From positions 1 to 64,000 of the forward strand of contig NMRA01000132.1 of NCBI GenBank assembly GCA_002633005.1: a stretch of DNA of 64,000 nt. The letters are read 5' to 3'. Position 1 is the stretch's first letter, and each line of letters opens with the position of its first letter. This DNA is from Phoronis australis (lineage: Eukaryota; Phoronida; Phoronidae). Below, piece after piece: positions 53,258 to 64,000 of the stretch. The position numbers and the translations under genes are program-made. The notes beneath the pieces are model-generated. The model worked only from the letters and a program-made list of their open reading frames with translations. It had not been told where the DNA came from and did not search any database.

Positions 53258-54243
53258 CACATTTAGAAAATCAAGATTTTACTTGGAAAACATTTGCCCA
53301 TGCAATTTTGTGTATTTACACAAAGGTGTAGGTGGCCTATCTCCAGGTGTTAGTCACATTTTGAAGGTCACAATATGCAATTACATAGCCCTGAATGCCG
53401 CATCTAACCCAGCAACCAACCAAGGGGTTACGTGTTGCCTAAGGTCACTGTAGCGTTTTCATTTCATTGACCTAATAGACATGAAAATACATCAGTTATT
53501 TTTGTGTTCACAAAGGTTGAGAGAGGCTTTCATTAAGATTGGTTTCAAAATCATTACCATTTAAAATTATGAAAGCCTTAAGTTTAAAACTATCACATCC
53601 TGATAGGCATAGCAGTGACACAGCTTTGAAAATTGGGTGGCCTTCGGTCCTGGGCGGCAGCCCCAGGTGCAGGCCTTCATCTAGGTGGCATCTAGGGTGT
53701 CCAACTACACAACCCGACGTAAATTTAGACACATTAGCTAGGTTGCCCTATTTAGCTTTTGGACGCCAAGTAAAGTGTACCATTTTTTAGCTAACAACAG
53801 CCCTGGAAGCTAAGTTGTCCTGGCCGAATAAGAAAGTTAAGACATGGTGTAAGATGGGATAGACTTTATTACAGACCACAGTAAAATTCCACACCATAAC
53901 AGCGATTTGACTTAAGGTCATAGAAATAGTCAAGAGTCATTGGTCATAGATGCCTTCATTAATTAGAAAACTAACTCATTTTGAACGCCCTATTCTTTGA
54001 ATCGTTTATGAACCACCTGCTAAATGCTAATATGTGGTGGGGAACAATTCAGCCACCCTGTGACAAATGCTGTTATTTGTATTGTTTTCTCTTCTTGAAA
54101 GGTGTGAAACTCTAATCACTTAATTAACTATATGTAGTATATTTTTATATTTTGAATAACGAAAACATGTTATCCAGTGTTTAAAACAACTTCGAAAAAG
54201 TTTCTAAAACACTGAAAGAGGTGCATAATGTACTAATTGTTTG
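53258..54243 (+). repeat. 0.98-kb duplication across N 54244, copy 1
   Basis: Starts CACATTTAGAAAATC and ends ACTAATTGTTTG at the N. It recurs at 54245-55218 with scattered substitutions and small indels (about 98% identity by eye). Confidence 0.92.
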
Positions 54244-54244
54244 N

Positions 54245-55218
54245 CACATTTAGAAAATCAAGATTTTACTTGGAAAACATTTGCCCATGCAATTTTGTGT
54301 ATTTACACAAAGGTGTAGGTCCAGGTGTTAGTCACATTTAGGAAGGTCACAATATGCAATTACATAGCCCTGAATGCCGCATCTAACCCAGCAACCAACC
54401 AAGGGGTTACGTGTTGCCTAAGGTCACTGTAGCATTTTCATTTCATTGACCTAATATACATGAAAATACATCAGTTATTTTTGTGTTCACAAAGGTTGAG
54501 AGAGGCTTTCATTAAGATTGGTTTCAAAATCATTACCATTTAAAATGATGAAAGCCTTTAAAACTATCACATCCTGATAGGCATAGCAGTGACACAGCTT
54601 TGAACATTGGGTGGCCTTCGGTCCTGGGCGGCAGCCCCAGGTGCAGGCCTTCATCTAGGTGGCATCTGGGGTGTCCAACTACACAACCCGACGTAAATTT
54701 AGACACATTAGGTAGGTTTCCCTATTTAGCTTTTGGACGCCCAAGTAAAGTGTACCATTTTTTTAGCTAACAACAGCCCTGGAAGCTAACTGTCCTGGCC
54801 GAATAAGAAAGTTAAGACATGGTGTAAGATGGGATAGACTTTATTACAGACCACAGTAACATTCCACACCATAACAGCGATTTGACTTAAGGTCATAGAA
54901 ATAGTCAAGAGTCATTGGTCATAGATGCCTTCATTAATTAGAAAACTAACTCATTTTGAACGCCCTATTCTTTAAATCGTTTATGAACCACCTGCTAAAT
55001 GCTAATATGTGGTGGGGAACAATTCAGCCACCCTGTGACAAATGCTGTTATTTGTATTGTTTTCTCTTCTTGAAAGGTGTGAAACTCTAATCACTTAATT
55101 AACTACATGTAGTATATTTTTATATTTTGAATAACGAAAACATGTTATCCAGTGTTTGAAACAACTTCGAAAAAGTTTCTAAAACACTGAAAGAGGTGCA
55201 TAATGTACTAATTGTTTG
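54245..55218 (+). repeat. 0.98-kb duplication across N 54244, copy 2
   Basis: Begins directly after the N and continues past ACTAATTGTTTG into unique sequence. This is the same haplotype-join pattern as at 5733, 21362 and 22334. Confidence 0.92.
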
Positions 55219-55324
55219 AAGAGTTTCATATGTTTCACACTCTTCATGTTTCAGGGTAAATCAATGCTGCTGCATTCATTTTCGTGTCTGGCACTGACAT
55301 TGAAACAATTGTTATTATTTCTAG

Positions 55325-55388
55325 GGGAGCAACTTATCTTCAACAAGAAGAGCAGGAGATGGTTGTCCATTCCGGTGAAGGCTTCTAA
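55325..55388 (+). CDS. Possible terminal exon of tentative gene
   Basis: After the acceptor TTATTTCTAG| the first base completes the Arg codon from 52577. The frame then reads GATYLQQEEQEMVVHSGEGF and stops at TAA 55386-55388. A different frame of the same stretch stays open to 55527 (KSRRWLSIPVKASKSYDELM), so the choice of frame rests only on phase. Confidence 0.3.
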
Positions 55389-57801
55389 GAGCTATGACGA
55401 GCTGATGATTGTGAAAACCCGGTTAAAAGACATGTCTGACATGCACTGCTTCCATGAACATAAAAGCAAAATGACTCCCGCTTGTTGTCTGACAACATTG
55501 CCGTCTTCGAATGATTGCCATCAGTAGAAGTCAATGCGTCAAAGAAGCTGCCTGACAGAGGTTATTTAAGATGATATGGCAACTGGGTGTTATTCAGTTA
55601 TGTGCCCTAGTTTGTTGCAGAGGATCATCTGGTACTACAGTTTGGTTTATAGTCATGATACATCCAGTTATGCAGAAGTTAACATGTTCAGTCAGGCCAT
55701 CGACCTTCAAACTCTGCCATGGGCAGTTTGTGTAGTGTCAATTTGGAAACTGTCAAGGCTTGTAATTTTCCTCTTTTAAGAGGATTTACTCTCTTTTGGT
55801 TTCGATTTCCTCTTATTATATTTCCAATTTCCTCTTTATGTCTCTTTTTTTGATCATTATTTTGACTTCTATACCAAAAATCTCTATCAAAGACCCTAGT
55901 ATTAATTTGTGGAATGATACATCACCTGTCATTGATCAGTCCAAGCCCTGAACCTTAACTTTGTGCAAACAATTTCTTTATGGAGCGTTTGGTTTACAGA
56001 AACACTTTCTACATGGTGAGTAAGATACAACTGGTAATACCAGTTTAACTTGTATTACCATTGGATAGTTTTCTTGATTCTTAACTATTTTCTCAGCCAA
56101 ATGTGTAGTCAGTGGTTTGTCTTCAGGTGGGTCATAGAGAGGCGGATATTTGTACACAAGGGTCACCATAAAGCTTCTGTGTTACGTAAATTATATTTTT
56201 AGTGCTGTTTTACTGCTTAGGCAGTTCACATTCATATTAAAACCTGCATTTAGAAGTCTTGAATTTGAGAGTGATGGTGTTGAACATTATAATATATATT
56301 TTGAATGGCTATGCTGTTGGGTTAGAGGTTGTGCTTGTAAGTAAGGTGTGTTACATGAGTAGCAGATTACTCACGATTGGTCATTGCAAAAGCTATAGAA
56401 CTTTAAATCAGAAAATGTTGCAACTTCTGATTATGGGCCACTGCCAAACAACCAGGAGACTATGTCTATTGAAAGGATATCTTGTTTTGTTAATTTTGTC
56501 CAATCATCTTTCTGTCACCTGCTAATGCATCATTGGCGTTAATCAGGAACGACAAAAGCAGGAATCAACTAAAAACTCATACCCCTATCTCACAAATTAG
56601 ACATTATGTTCCTTGGTCGGTGGCCTTTCCCACAGTTGCATGCAATTTGCTAAAAGCGTACGTCATGCTTTTACTGTTTAGCAGACTTTGAAATTTTTTT
56701 TTGAAATTTTCCTCCAAGTTTTGAGGGTTTTCGATGGTTACAGAGCATTAATTTGTTGCAGAGAACTAGGTGGGAAGTCGATTTTAGTATTTTACATTAT
56801 TTTGAAAAGTTAATCCATTACTGGTTTTTCGAAATTGGGGCCGTTGCCCTACGTGACGGTAACTAATTTAAGAATGCTCTAGGTTCTTGTTGCAAGTCAA
56901 AATCCAAATGGACTTTCTATACTAGACTAAGAAATAAAAAGTTCACTCTTACAGTTGTGCTTTCATCTCACAAAGTAACAATTGTGCACAAGCAGGTTTC
57001 AGTGCTCAGCTACAATTTTTGTGTAGCCCGTATGTCCCAATAAAGTCTGTGAATATTTTTGTCCAAACACAACTGTGCAACTCTGTCCACATGTCTTCCA
57101 AGATGTCCATGTTGCCCCAAGATAAAGTTTCTGTATGCCTGATGTCAGTTAGATGCATTCTGATCAGTCTCTGGCTTCAGTGTCATCACATTTCGTTGCA
57201 GCTTGTCTAAGGCAAGTACACCTTCTCCAGGCAAAACACTTGGAAATCCTGAAAGCATTGGTAAAATACATTACCGTGCGGTTTCGCATTACTGTAGATT
57301 TGATTAGGAAATTTGTCTCTTGTAAATGAATTGTATACAACAGCAACTGGTTGATTGGGGTTGACATCCTACATTGGACAATCAAAACGTAAAGAATTAT
57401 TTTCATTATTGCAGACTGAACTCACCAATACTTTTGTAAATTGACATTTGGTTGGTTTTGGATGGGATTTGCTACTGAGATTTGATTTGAGTTCTTGGCC
57501 AAAGATTTGTTTTTTTTTTCAAAAAGTGATTTGAATTGTGTGGCTGTATATCTGTTTAAATAGCTAAAGTAGCTATAGGAGTCTTTGAGGTCCTGGTGAC
57601 ATTAATATGAATCACCTTAAAAATGAAAAAGAGCAGACCAAAAAAGTACCAAACAATTTTGTAAAACGTTTCCCATTGATATATGTAGTCTGTAGTCAAT
57701 ACTAAAAACTTTGTAGTGATTAAATTTTTAGACAACGGTTTAGTGAATACTTACAGGTAATAATGAAACGCAGTTAGCAGATTGCATCCCACAGCACACT
57801 T
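55389..57801. other. 2.4 kb without recognised genes
   Basis: A pyrimidine-rich patch with CCTCTT repeats lies at 55770-55850. Otherwise AT-rich with short frames only. Confidence 0.5.
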
Positions 57802-57985
57802 TTATTTCTGGTTGGCATTTCTTGACACCTGACACGGGCACCATGATGGAGCTTCTGATGGTGCTGGGCAATGATCCAGTGAAGTGACCTCTGGTAGCCT
57901 AAATTCTAGACGCAGGGGTCTTGCTTGGCGACATCCAACTTTAGGTCTCTCAATTCCTTCTTTTATCCATGCGACTGATTCGGCC
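57802..57985 (-). CDS. Possible minus-strand terminal exon
   Basis: On the minus strand an acceptor TTACTCTCACTTTAG| at 57986 opens a frame of about 60 codons: AESVAWIKEGIERPKVGCRQ, ARPLRLEFRLPEVTSLDHCP, then a Cys/Pro-rich end. The stop TAA overlaps an AATAAA polyadenylation signal (AGAAATAAAAGTG). An acceptor, an open frame, a stop and a poly(A) signal in this order are what a last exon shows. No upstream exon or family could be identified. Confidence 0.35.
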
Positions 57986-58153
57986 CTAAAGTGAGAGTAA
58001 TTCAGTGACAACATTCACAGTAATGAGAACAATTTTTATAACTTTTGTTTGTATTGTTGTAGGATTTATTTGCTAACAAGTACAAAGACAACCACTGTAT
58101 GACTATCAGATTGGAAATCATCTACTGGTTTAGGATTGGGTTTTGGATTAATT

Positions 58154-58493
58154 CATAGGCGGATTTAGGGGGGACAGGGGCCTGGCCCCCCCCCCTTGGC
58201 TGCCGCAAAAGAAGCAAAACGGCAAGAGCGCGAGGAAATATTGAGTCCACTAATTATTCTCGGTACTTAACATGTGGCTGCGGGGGGGGGCTCGGACCCG
58301 ATCGTATCAGGGCACCTGCGTAAATGCCTTATCGCTTTTTTGTTTTTTTAGTCCACTGTTAGCTTTGTAGTGCGAGGACCAGAAATTTGAGCAACCCAAT
58401 TTTTCGGGCTGGGTCCTCGCATTCAATCGTAAACCACACATGCCCAAGACAAAATGTTGCCCCCCCCCTTATGGTATCCTCGATCCGCCAATG
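58154..58493. mobile_element. hAT-like MITE (CATTGGCGGAT type)
   Basis: The left end CATAGGCGGATTTAGG and right end (reverse complement) CATTGGCGGATCGAGG form an imperfect TIR. G/C homopolymer runs lie inside each end, as in the 30716 element. TAATT flanks both sides (58149-58153 and 58494-58498), shorter than the 8 bp expected for hAT. Confidence 0.6.
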
Positions 58494-59683
58494 TAATTTG
58501 GAGATTTGGAGACGCAGCCAAGGAATCGTTTCCACCCCATGCACTAGGTCCAGAGCTCTATAATTGCAAACCCATGCAGTCTCAGGGACTGGAAATTTAA
58601 CATCACAGTGTCACGCAGGAAACTTATTTTTCGTAAGCAACTGATATCGTGCACTTCCGAGTTGTACATAATCTCCCAGAAAGAGGAAACGTTTACAACC
58701 AAGCTCGACGAAGTCATGAATCACTAAGACTCGATTGCAGGTTTAAAATTGAACACAACTCACGAGGCTGTAGCTTGTATGTTATGTAATATAGGCATAG
58801 ACAAGTACAAGCTGGCAAGAAGTCCCAAAACACCTAACTCACCTCGACCGCTTGTACTTGACATGTTTCTCTTCCGTCAGCTGATTCGTGTGCATTATGG
58901 GTAATCTCTCCACTGGCAACCCCGCATAAATAATGAGGTTTGGCTGAAGGTCCGCCCACTTTTTATGAATTTAAAAAATTAATAGTAAAATAACGAGAGT
59001 ATGTACATGGCTGTAATTTACGAAAAGAGTTAATTTTAGTGATATCTTTCGATTGGCAAAGCTCAATTTGTGATCTAAGCAGGTGAAAGTAAAGGAAATA
59101 GTGACTTTAAAAGGCCCTAAAACACTAAACTCAACAAAGGCATTATTCTCCGATAAAGGTCAAGATAGTAGAGCACATAATAGCACGAAATTAAACGGTC
59201 TACTTCAAAAAGATAACCTATATAGCGATATATGCCGTACTGTCTGTCTCTAATGCCACAAATTTATTTCTCCAATCAGCTTTCAATATATGTAGGCATA
59301 TTATACACATCTTAACAGATTGTCAAACGTTTTTGTTAACATATATAGCAATGACATAAGTTGAATTTCGTTGTAAATTACTGGAAAAGAATATGGTAGA
59401 CAGGTAAAAGGCACAAAGAATGCGCCAAGCAACTTGCATCCAAAGAAGCCTATATATATCGGAGAGAACACTAGTTTTGGCTTTTTCTTGAGGAATGAGT
59501 CATCTGCTTGAATAGTTCGAAGGTATTACCAACTATTGGTATAAACGAATGTTAAAACGGCTACAAAACCCACCTTCTTTTACAGAAAACAACTTTTGAT
59601 TTAGAAAACTTACCGCTATCGGTCACATGCTGTCACTTAGTGAAGATGGGTGTTATTTTTGGGCTTGCTCAAGACTTGGCCCT
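58494..59683. other. 1.2 kb without recognised features
   Basis: No gene seen. A minus-strand stretch near 58740-58640 could be read as VIHDFVELGCKRFLFLGDYV, but it lacks convincing splice support. Confidence 0.4.
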
Positions 59684-60070
59684 CCAGGTTGACTAGTCAT
59701 GCCAAGCGTGGTCTTGAGACCAGGCTCTGCAGGTTGACTAGTCATACCAAGTGTGGTCTTGAGACCAGGCTCTCCTTGTTGACTAGTCATGCCAAGCGTG
59801 GTCATGAGACCAGGCTCTCCATGTTGACTAGTCATGCCAAGCGTGGTCATGAGACCAGGCTCTCCATGTTGACTAGTCATGCCAAGCGTGATCATGAGAC
59901 CAGGCTCTGCAGGTTGACTAGTCATGCCAAGCGTGGTCATGAGACCAGGCTCTCCATGTTGGCTAGTCATGTCAAGCGTGGTCATGAGACCAGGCTCTGC
60001 AGGTTGACTAGTATGCCAAGCGTGGCTTTGAGATCAAGCTCTCCGGATTGACTAGTTGTTCCGAACATGG
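59684..60070. repeat. 45-bp minisatellite, eight to nine units
   Basis: Unit GTTGACTAGTCATGCCAAGC followed by GTGGTCATGAGACCAGGCTCTCCAT, 45 bp. As 45 is 15 codons, long repeat frames exist on both strands (plus: LTSHAKRGHETRLSM; minus: GEPGLMTTLGMTSQH). One unit near 60011 has lost a C, which breaks the frame. The last units are decayed. Confidence 0.92.
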
Positions 60071-60818
60071 TCTGCAGCATTAACGAACTGTCACTTTTAT
60101 GTAAATCAAGAACCATTTCTTCTACTAAGAAACCAGCCGAGACAAATTTTACAGCTCGCGGCAAATGATGTAAATCAAAAATATAGTTTCTTCGACGGAA
60201 CTCGGTTTTATTGGCGCTTTAAGAACCTCTACGTGTGCATGCCCACAACGCGCCTTTCACCCTTAATCCTGGACAATATACGACTGTGACTATGATGAAA
60301 CTTCAAATAATCTAAATGATATAACAATTTGTTATAAATAGGTCTTCATGTACCCATAAAGAGTTTCAGAAAACAATATTCGTAACACAAATTCGCAAAC
60401 CACTTTTGAAACCAAAAATGCACTGTCTAGTGTCCAAAACTTTACCATACAATGTGCCAAAGTTTCTCCAGGTGACCGTTGTTCTTTTTTGAGTTACGGC
60501 ATGTTTACGCACGAAGCTCTAGCTAAAAGTCTCAATAATTTTCCTTGAAAAATAAAAAAGTGATTGGGAGGTTTTATTTTACTAAACATGTTAGTACACA
60601 CGACTGGATATTGCGGGGCTATTATGCACGGTTTCTCATCACTCGTTGCGTTACAGACCGTGCTAAGGGAAACAGGAGACCTACTGCGGTGTAATCTTTC
60701 CACGTTTATATTGTCATATCTTGTAGAGTACGAATCAAGTTGTTTACCAGTTCAAGGTGAACACTTCGATAATCGTGTGGTTTAAGTTCACGAGTTTAAA
60801 GTCGGATAAATTTTCCAG
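60071..60818. other. Sequence upstream of the aquaporin exons
   Basis: Short frames only. The exon with the first NPA motif (expected H-I-N-P-A-V) was searched for and not found here or elsewhere in the window. Confidence 0.45.
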
Positions 60819-60879
60819 CTATCCTGTACATCATAGCGCAGTGTGGTGGCGCTTTGGCTGGTGCCGGTTTCATCTACGG
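60819..60879 (+). CDS. Aquaporin exon (helix 3)
   Basis: 61 bp after the acceptor ATTTTCCAG| and before the donor TACGG|GTAAGT. It reads AILYIIAQCGGALAGAGFIY, which closely follows helix 3 of AQP4-type aquaporins (family: Y-I-I-A-Q-C-x-G-A-x-x-G-A-G). The incoming codon needs one base from an upstream exon that is not in the window. The exon ends with GG, and the next exon supplies C to finish a Gly codon. Aquaporins are six-helix membrane channels for water. Confidence 0.85.
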
Positions 60880-62356
60880 GTAAGTCTCCATCAAGAGACA
60901 TTCTCTACTTACGGTTATGTAGGACTTAATTTGTATTCAATCAAGTATCTGCAACACTATAGGTTTTGACAGGGTAAAAGTATATATTTTTGGAAGTAGA
61001 AAGTCAGTCGAGCTTGATTTTTTATTCTGCCATTGATTGGCTGTATTTAGTAAAATTTTGCAAAAGAGGAAGATATATTGACAGCAAAACAAAGGTATCT
61101 ATAAACATGACCAAATCTTATTTAATACAAATATTTAAGATGAAATCTTAAAACACAATATTATGGTTTTCCACTAAATTTTCTTTTCGTTTTTAGCAAC
61201 TTTTGAGTTTTTCTCGCGAAAATCAAGATTTTAAAGTCCGATTTTTGATACCCCGCATACTCAAGTGAAACATTTTAAAGACAATACCTAGAGAACACTG
61301 CATGCAGCACAGAATTTTAAAGTTTTAAGTGAATCCGACCTCCCATCGCTGAAATATGATGTTCTGAATTTGGACAAATTTGAATTTTCTGTGGTAATCT
61401 TAAGAGGGCAGCAAAGCCGCGCCTTCTTTCTAAAACCAAAAACTTTTGATTTTAAGCCACTTGCTGTTGCAAAATCGGACTCCTCTTGTTCCTCATTCAT
61501 GTTGAAGATTATTTTTATGGTTTGGAAGGACTGAAAAGGTTGCTGTGTCGCACTAAACCCATTATTTTACTTGTCACGGCGGGTTTGTTTCAGTCGTCAA
61601 TGCATTATATGATGGCAGTCAATGACCAGGCGATAATTTCAAGTCGAGGGTGTTGCTTTGAAAATTACAGCAAATACTGTACGCCTGTAAAGAAAGTTGC
61701 TGGTAACGACAACACGGCCTGGGGTCTAATCTTTTTACTCGACAACATTTTTGCACTTGACGAACCCAGCATTAAAGCTCGAAATCTCGAGGTTTTACTC
61801 GAATTCTTGTGGTTTCAACCGCAATCGGAGCTCTATTGTCGGGAACATCAACTGCGAACTAGGATTGGTCACATATGTTCGCGTGAAGCATAACATAGGC
61901 TACTCGAGCCCAGAATAACAGACAATGTCGTCGGTACCAAATTAGAATGGAAAAAGACAGTGCCTTCGAGTTCGATTTCGAGTAAAAAGGTTAGTTCCTG
62001 AGCACAGAACTGGGTTTATAACGGGTTTAAATGGTACTGATATCACATTGTCTCATTGTGTGACTGGTTCGACAGCAATCATTTCGGCGCCCGAATCTTC
62101 AGTCGACACTTCAGCACAGATTCTTGTTCGAAGGTGTCGGGTGAATATACCATTATCGAACTACAAGTTCAGTGAAGCAAGTATATTGTACATCAGAAAT
62201 TTGGAGTTGCACGGCGGAAGAAATAATTCGTGATATGGAAAACTGCCCTAGCCGAAAGCCAAACGATTATCATGGTCGCCGTCAACGGCTTGTCGGCCTC
62301 ACGGCATGTTCGACATTGGCGCTGTAACCTCTGATGTTCTTATTTCTCTCTTTTAG

Positions 62357-62558
62357 CGTGACAGCTGAGGAAGCTCGTGGTAACTTATCCGCCACTACCG
62401 TTAGCCCTCTCATCACCCCCATCCAAGGATTCTTCGTCGAATTGTTTCTCACGTTCTTCTTGGTTTTCACCATAAGTGGCGCTACTGACGACAGAAGAAA
62501 TCCAGTAATGCCCTCTACTGCCGTCGGTATGGCTCTGATAACGAGCGTTCTGACTGGC
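62357..62558 (+). CDS. Aquaporin exon (helices 4 and 5)
   Basis: 202 bp between CTCTCTTTTAG| and |GTGAGTG. The phase fits the exon at 60819-60879 exactly (GG|C). It reads VTAEEARGNLSATTVSP, then QGFFVELFLTFFLVFTISGA (helix 4, with the conserved E and the FxLVFT block), then a loop with TDDRRNPV and helix 5 (STAVGMALITSVLTG). The family context is loop C, helix 4, loop D and helix 5 of AQP1/AQP4-like water channels. It ends on a codon boundary. Confidence 0.93.
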
Positions 62559-63286
62559 GTGAGTGTCATATATACTTACAATGAAAGCACCTCTTTCGTC
62601 TGAGATTTTTAAGAACGGTGGTGTTTGACGCTTACCACGACAATTGAGATTTATCTAAAAAAACAGCAACGAAATCTACCAAATGTATACCTACAATTTG
62701 CTAGGCTGAGACGTGATTTTCTGCAATTATCCCCCACGGAGCAGTCGTGTTGGCAGCTGGCCAAATGCTCTGCTGACGAGTTTAATCGCACTCCATGAAT
62801 CGCATAAACTTTTAAACGTATAAATTTAACTTATAACTAGAAGTTACTGACCTTGATTTCAGCGAATGTCTAAAAAAATCACAAAAACAGTGCATTTTCA
62901 TTATTGTTTTATAGCTCAAGTCAAAGCTAATAATTTCTATCCCATCCAGCATTAGTGCCAAAATGCGTTTTTCGTCAGTAAAATGATGACGTTTAGAAAA
63001 TGCCACAAAATAGTTACTTTTTGGAAATGTGTTGTCATAAATACTAAATTGTAGTTTTCTATACAACAATTTGACCCAGAGAATCCATTTCTGTTGATTG
63101 ACTATGCTATGGGTAACTTTGAAGCAATCACAACACAAAAAGAATTGAAACTCTATTTTATTTTTAAAGTGTTAACTCTACATCAGTCAACCAGTGTATG
63201 CCTTTGGAAATCCTGACTTATTCATACATGCCAATGTTTGGTATTTACTGTACTGCACAGATTGTATAAATGTAAAACTATTCCAG

Positions 63287-63367
63287 ATCGACTACACTGG
63301 AGCCAGTTTAAATCCAGCTCGTAGCCTTGGTCCTGCTGTCGTCATGGGGATATGGGACGACCATTGG
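63287..63367 (+). CDS. Aquaporin exon with second NPA motif
   Basis: 81 bp, phase 0 at both ends, between AAACTATTCCAG| and |GTAACT. It reads [20 protein letters not shown] and then GIWDDHW. NPARS is the second NPA box with the selectivity-filter Arg, and YTGAS(L/M)NPARS(L/F)GPAV.MG is the AQP4-type form of loop E. Glycerol-type channels would have an Asp after NPAR, so water-selective channel activity is likely. Confidence 0.95.
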
Positions 63368-63508
63368 GTAACTACTCGATCTAGATTTCATTTAGGCTTG
63401 GTGTAATTTCACGAACTCCGTGGGATAAGCGCTTTCGCTGTTAACGTAAGAGAGCTTGTAGGGAACCTTTTCTATGCCTTAGTGGTGTTTGCTGATTTTT
63501 TTCTACAG

Positions 63509-63621
63509 ATATCACCAGCTACAAGTACCAAGATTTGACCGTGGAACCCAACCAGCTCGCCCCGGCTAGTAGCAATAATAAAAAGTTTGGTGCGAATGCT
63601 TATAAAAAGCCATCTCAGTGA
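63509..63621 (+). CDS. Aquaporin terminal exon (C-terminal tail)
   Basis: After the acceptor TTTTTTCTACAG| the stretch read with two leading bases gives ITSYKYQDLTVEPNQLAPAS followed by a Lys/Asn-rich end and TGA at 63619-63621. This resembles the cytoplasmic tail that follows helix 6. Its phase (one base needed from before) does not fit the phase-0 end of the previous exon: direct joining would give a stop after nine codons. A helix 6 exon starting in phase 0 and ending in phase 1 is therefore missing between 63368 and 63508. Confidence 0.7.
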
Positions 63622-64000
63622 ACCAAAAGGCAAATCCTCCGCGGCACTATACGCTGTTTACTTTTGGACAATAGAAAGAGCAACAGCGACAGAATCATAG
63701 AAAATTTAAATTATAAACATGTAGCTGTCAAGATATATTAGCAACTAGATACCGGCAAAATCATGAAACTGGTTAGGTTGCATCGAAGACCATGATTTGT
63801 AACTTTTGTCACCGTTCATTTCGTAGTACAATGTATGCCCCGTAGAATTATCTGACAGTCTTGGCAAACTCTGGGGTCGACTTGTCCCAATACAAATTTT
63901 GGAACTCGGAGAGTTCTCGTAGCCCCTCTACAATGATACCACAAATCGAGTTCTCATTTCAGTGCAGGGTACATGAAACTGACCAACACTATTAGGTCTA
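63622..64000 (+). other. Probable 3' untranslated region of the aquaporin gene
   Basis: Non-coding. No clear AATAAA site is visible before the window ends. Confidence 0.45.

Noticed and set aside
61486-61893. Plus-strand ORF of 135 codons inside an aquaporin intron
   Set aside because: No known domain and no supporting signals; kept as intronic sequence.
1-64000. CRISPR arrays, rRNA and tRNA genes
   Set aside because: No regular spacer arrays, no rRNA-like text and no B-box plus acceptor-stem pattern were found; the tandem repeats are minisatellites without spacers.

Overview
The window is animal nuclear DNA. It has spliced aquaporin exons, metazoan-type Ty3/gypsy and non-LTR retroelements, minisatellites, hAT-like and mariner-like MITEs, and long AT-rich non-coding stretches. 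No bacterial operons, rRNA or tRNA genes were seen. The repeat content fits a marine invertebrate (mollusc, brachiopod, hemichordate or cephalochordate), but nothing in the sequence fixes the phylum. Six single-base N positions (5733, 11777, 21362, 22334, 23915, 54244) mark assembly joins. Four of them sit exactly between two near-identical tandem copies, which suggests concatenated haplotypes.

Layout. 1-776: minus-strand reverse transcriptase of an R2-like non-LTR element, running off the left edge. 782-7357: degenerate plus-strand Ty3/gypsy element (A) whose integrase end is present twice around an N. 7482-11113: a second gypsy element (B) with 177-bp LTRs and a GAAAT target duplication, nested in the tail of A and internally deleted. 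11704-14705: a third gypsy element (D), RNase H plus integrase plus 3' LTR, with a stray LTR piece and an inverted gag piece at its left. 15048-15568: 37-bp minisatellite. 18234-24303: a 6.07-kb palindromic element with about 2.6-kb arms, AG...CT termini and a perfect 6-bp target duplication (CATGGC). It holds a LINE relic and has no intact gene. 27546-28450: unidentified minus-strand coding-like segment. 28430-29420 and 41040-42115: two copies of a repeat module with five and seven same-strand sites that closely resemble the CTCF core motif. 30716-33107: hAT-like element. 34899-40236: a fourth gypsy element (C), minus strand, with 131-bp LTRs and a middle replaced by MITE-rich DNA. 49860-50215: minus-strand LINE tail. 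52226-55388: tentative three-exon gene interrupted by a hAT MITE and an N-bridged duplication. 57802-57985: possible minus-strand terminal exon. 59684-60070: 45-bp minisatellite. 60819-63621: four phase-compatible exons of the C-terminal half of an AQP4-like aquaporin.

The only confidently identified host gene is the aquaporin at the right end. Its first half (first NPA motif) is not in the window, and the exon that should encode the last membrane helix is missing. Most of the rest is layered mobile DNA. The most novel-looking object is the 6-kb palindrome: its termini and target-site length match the Polinton/Maverick pattern, but no Polinton gene is present, so it may be a non-autonomous, almost all-TIR derivative.
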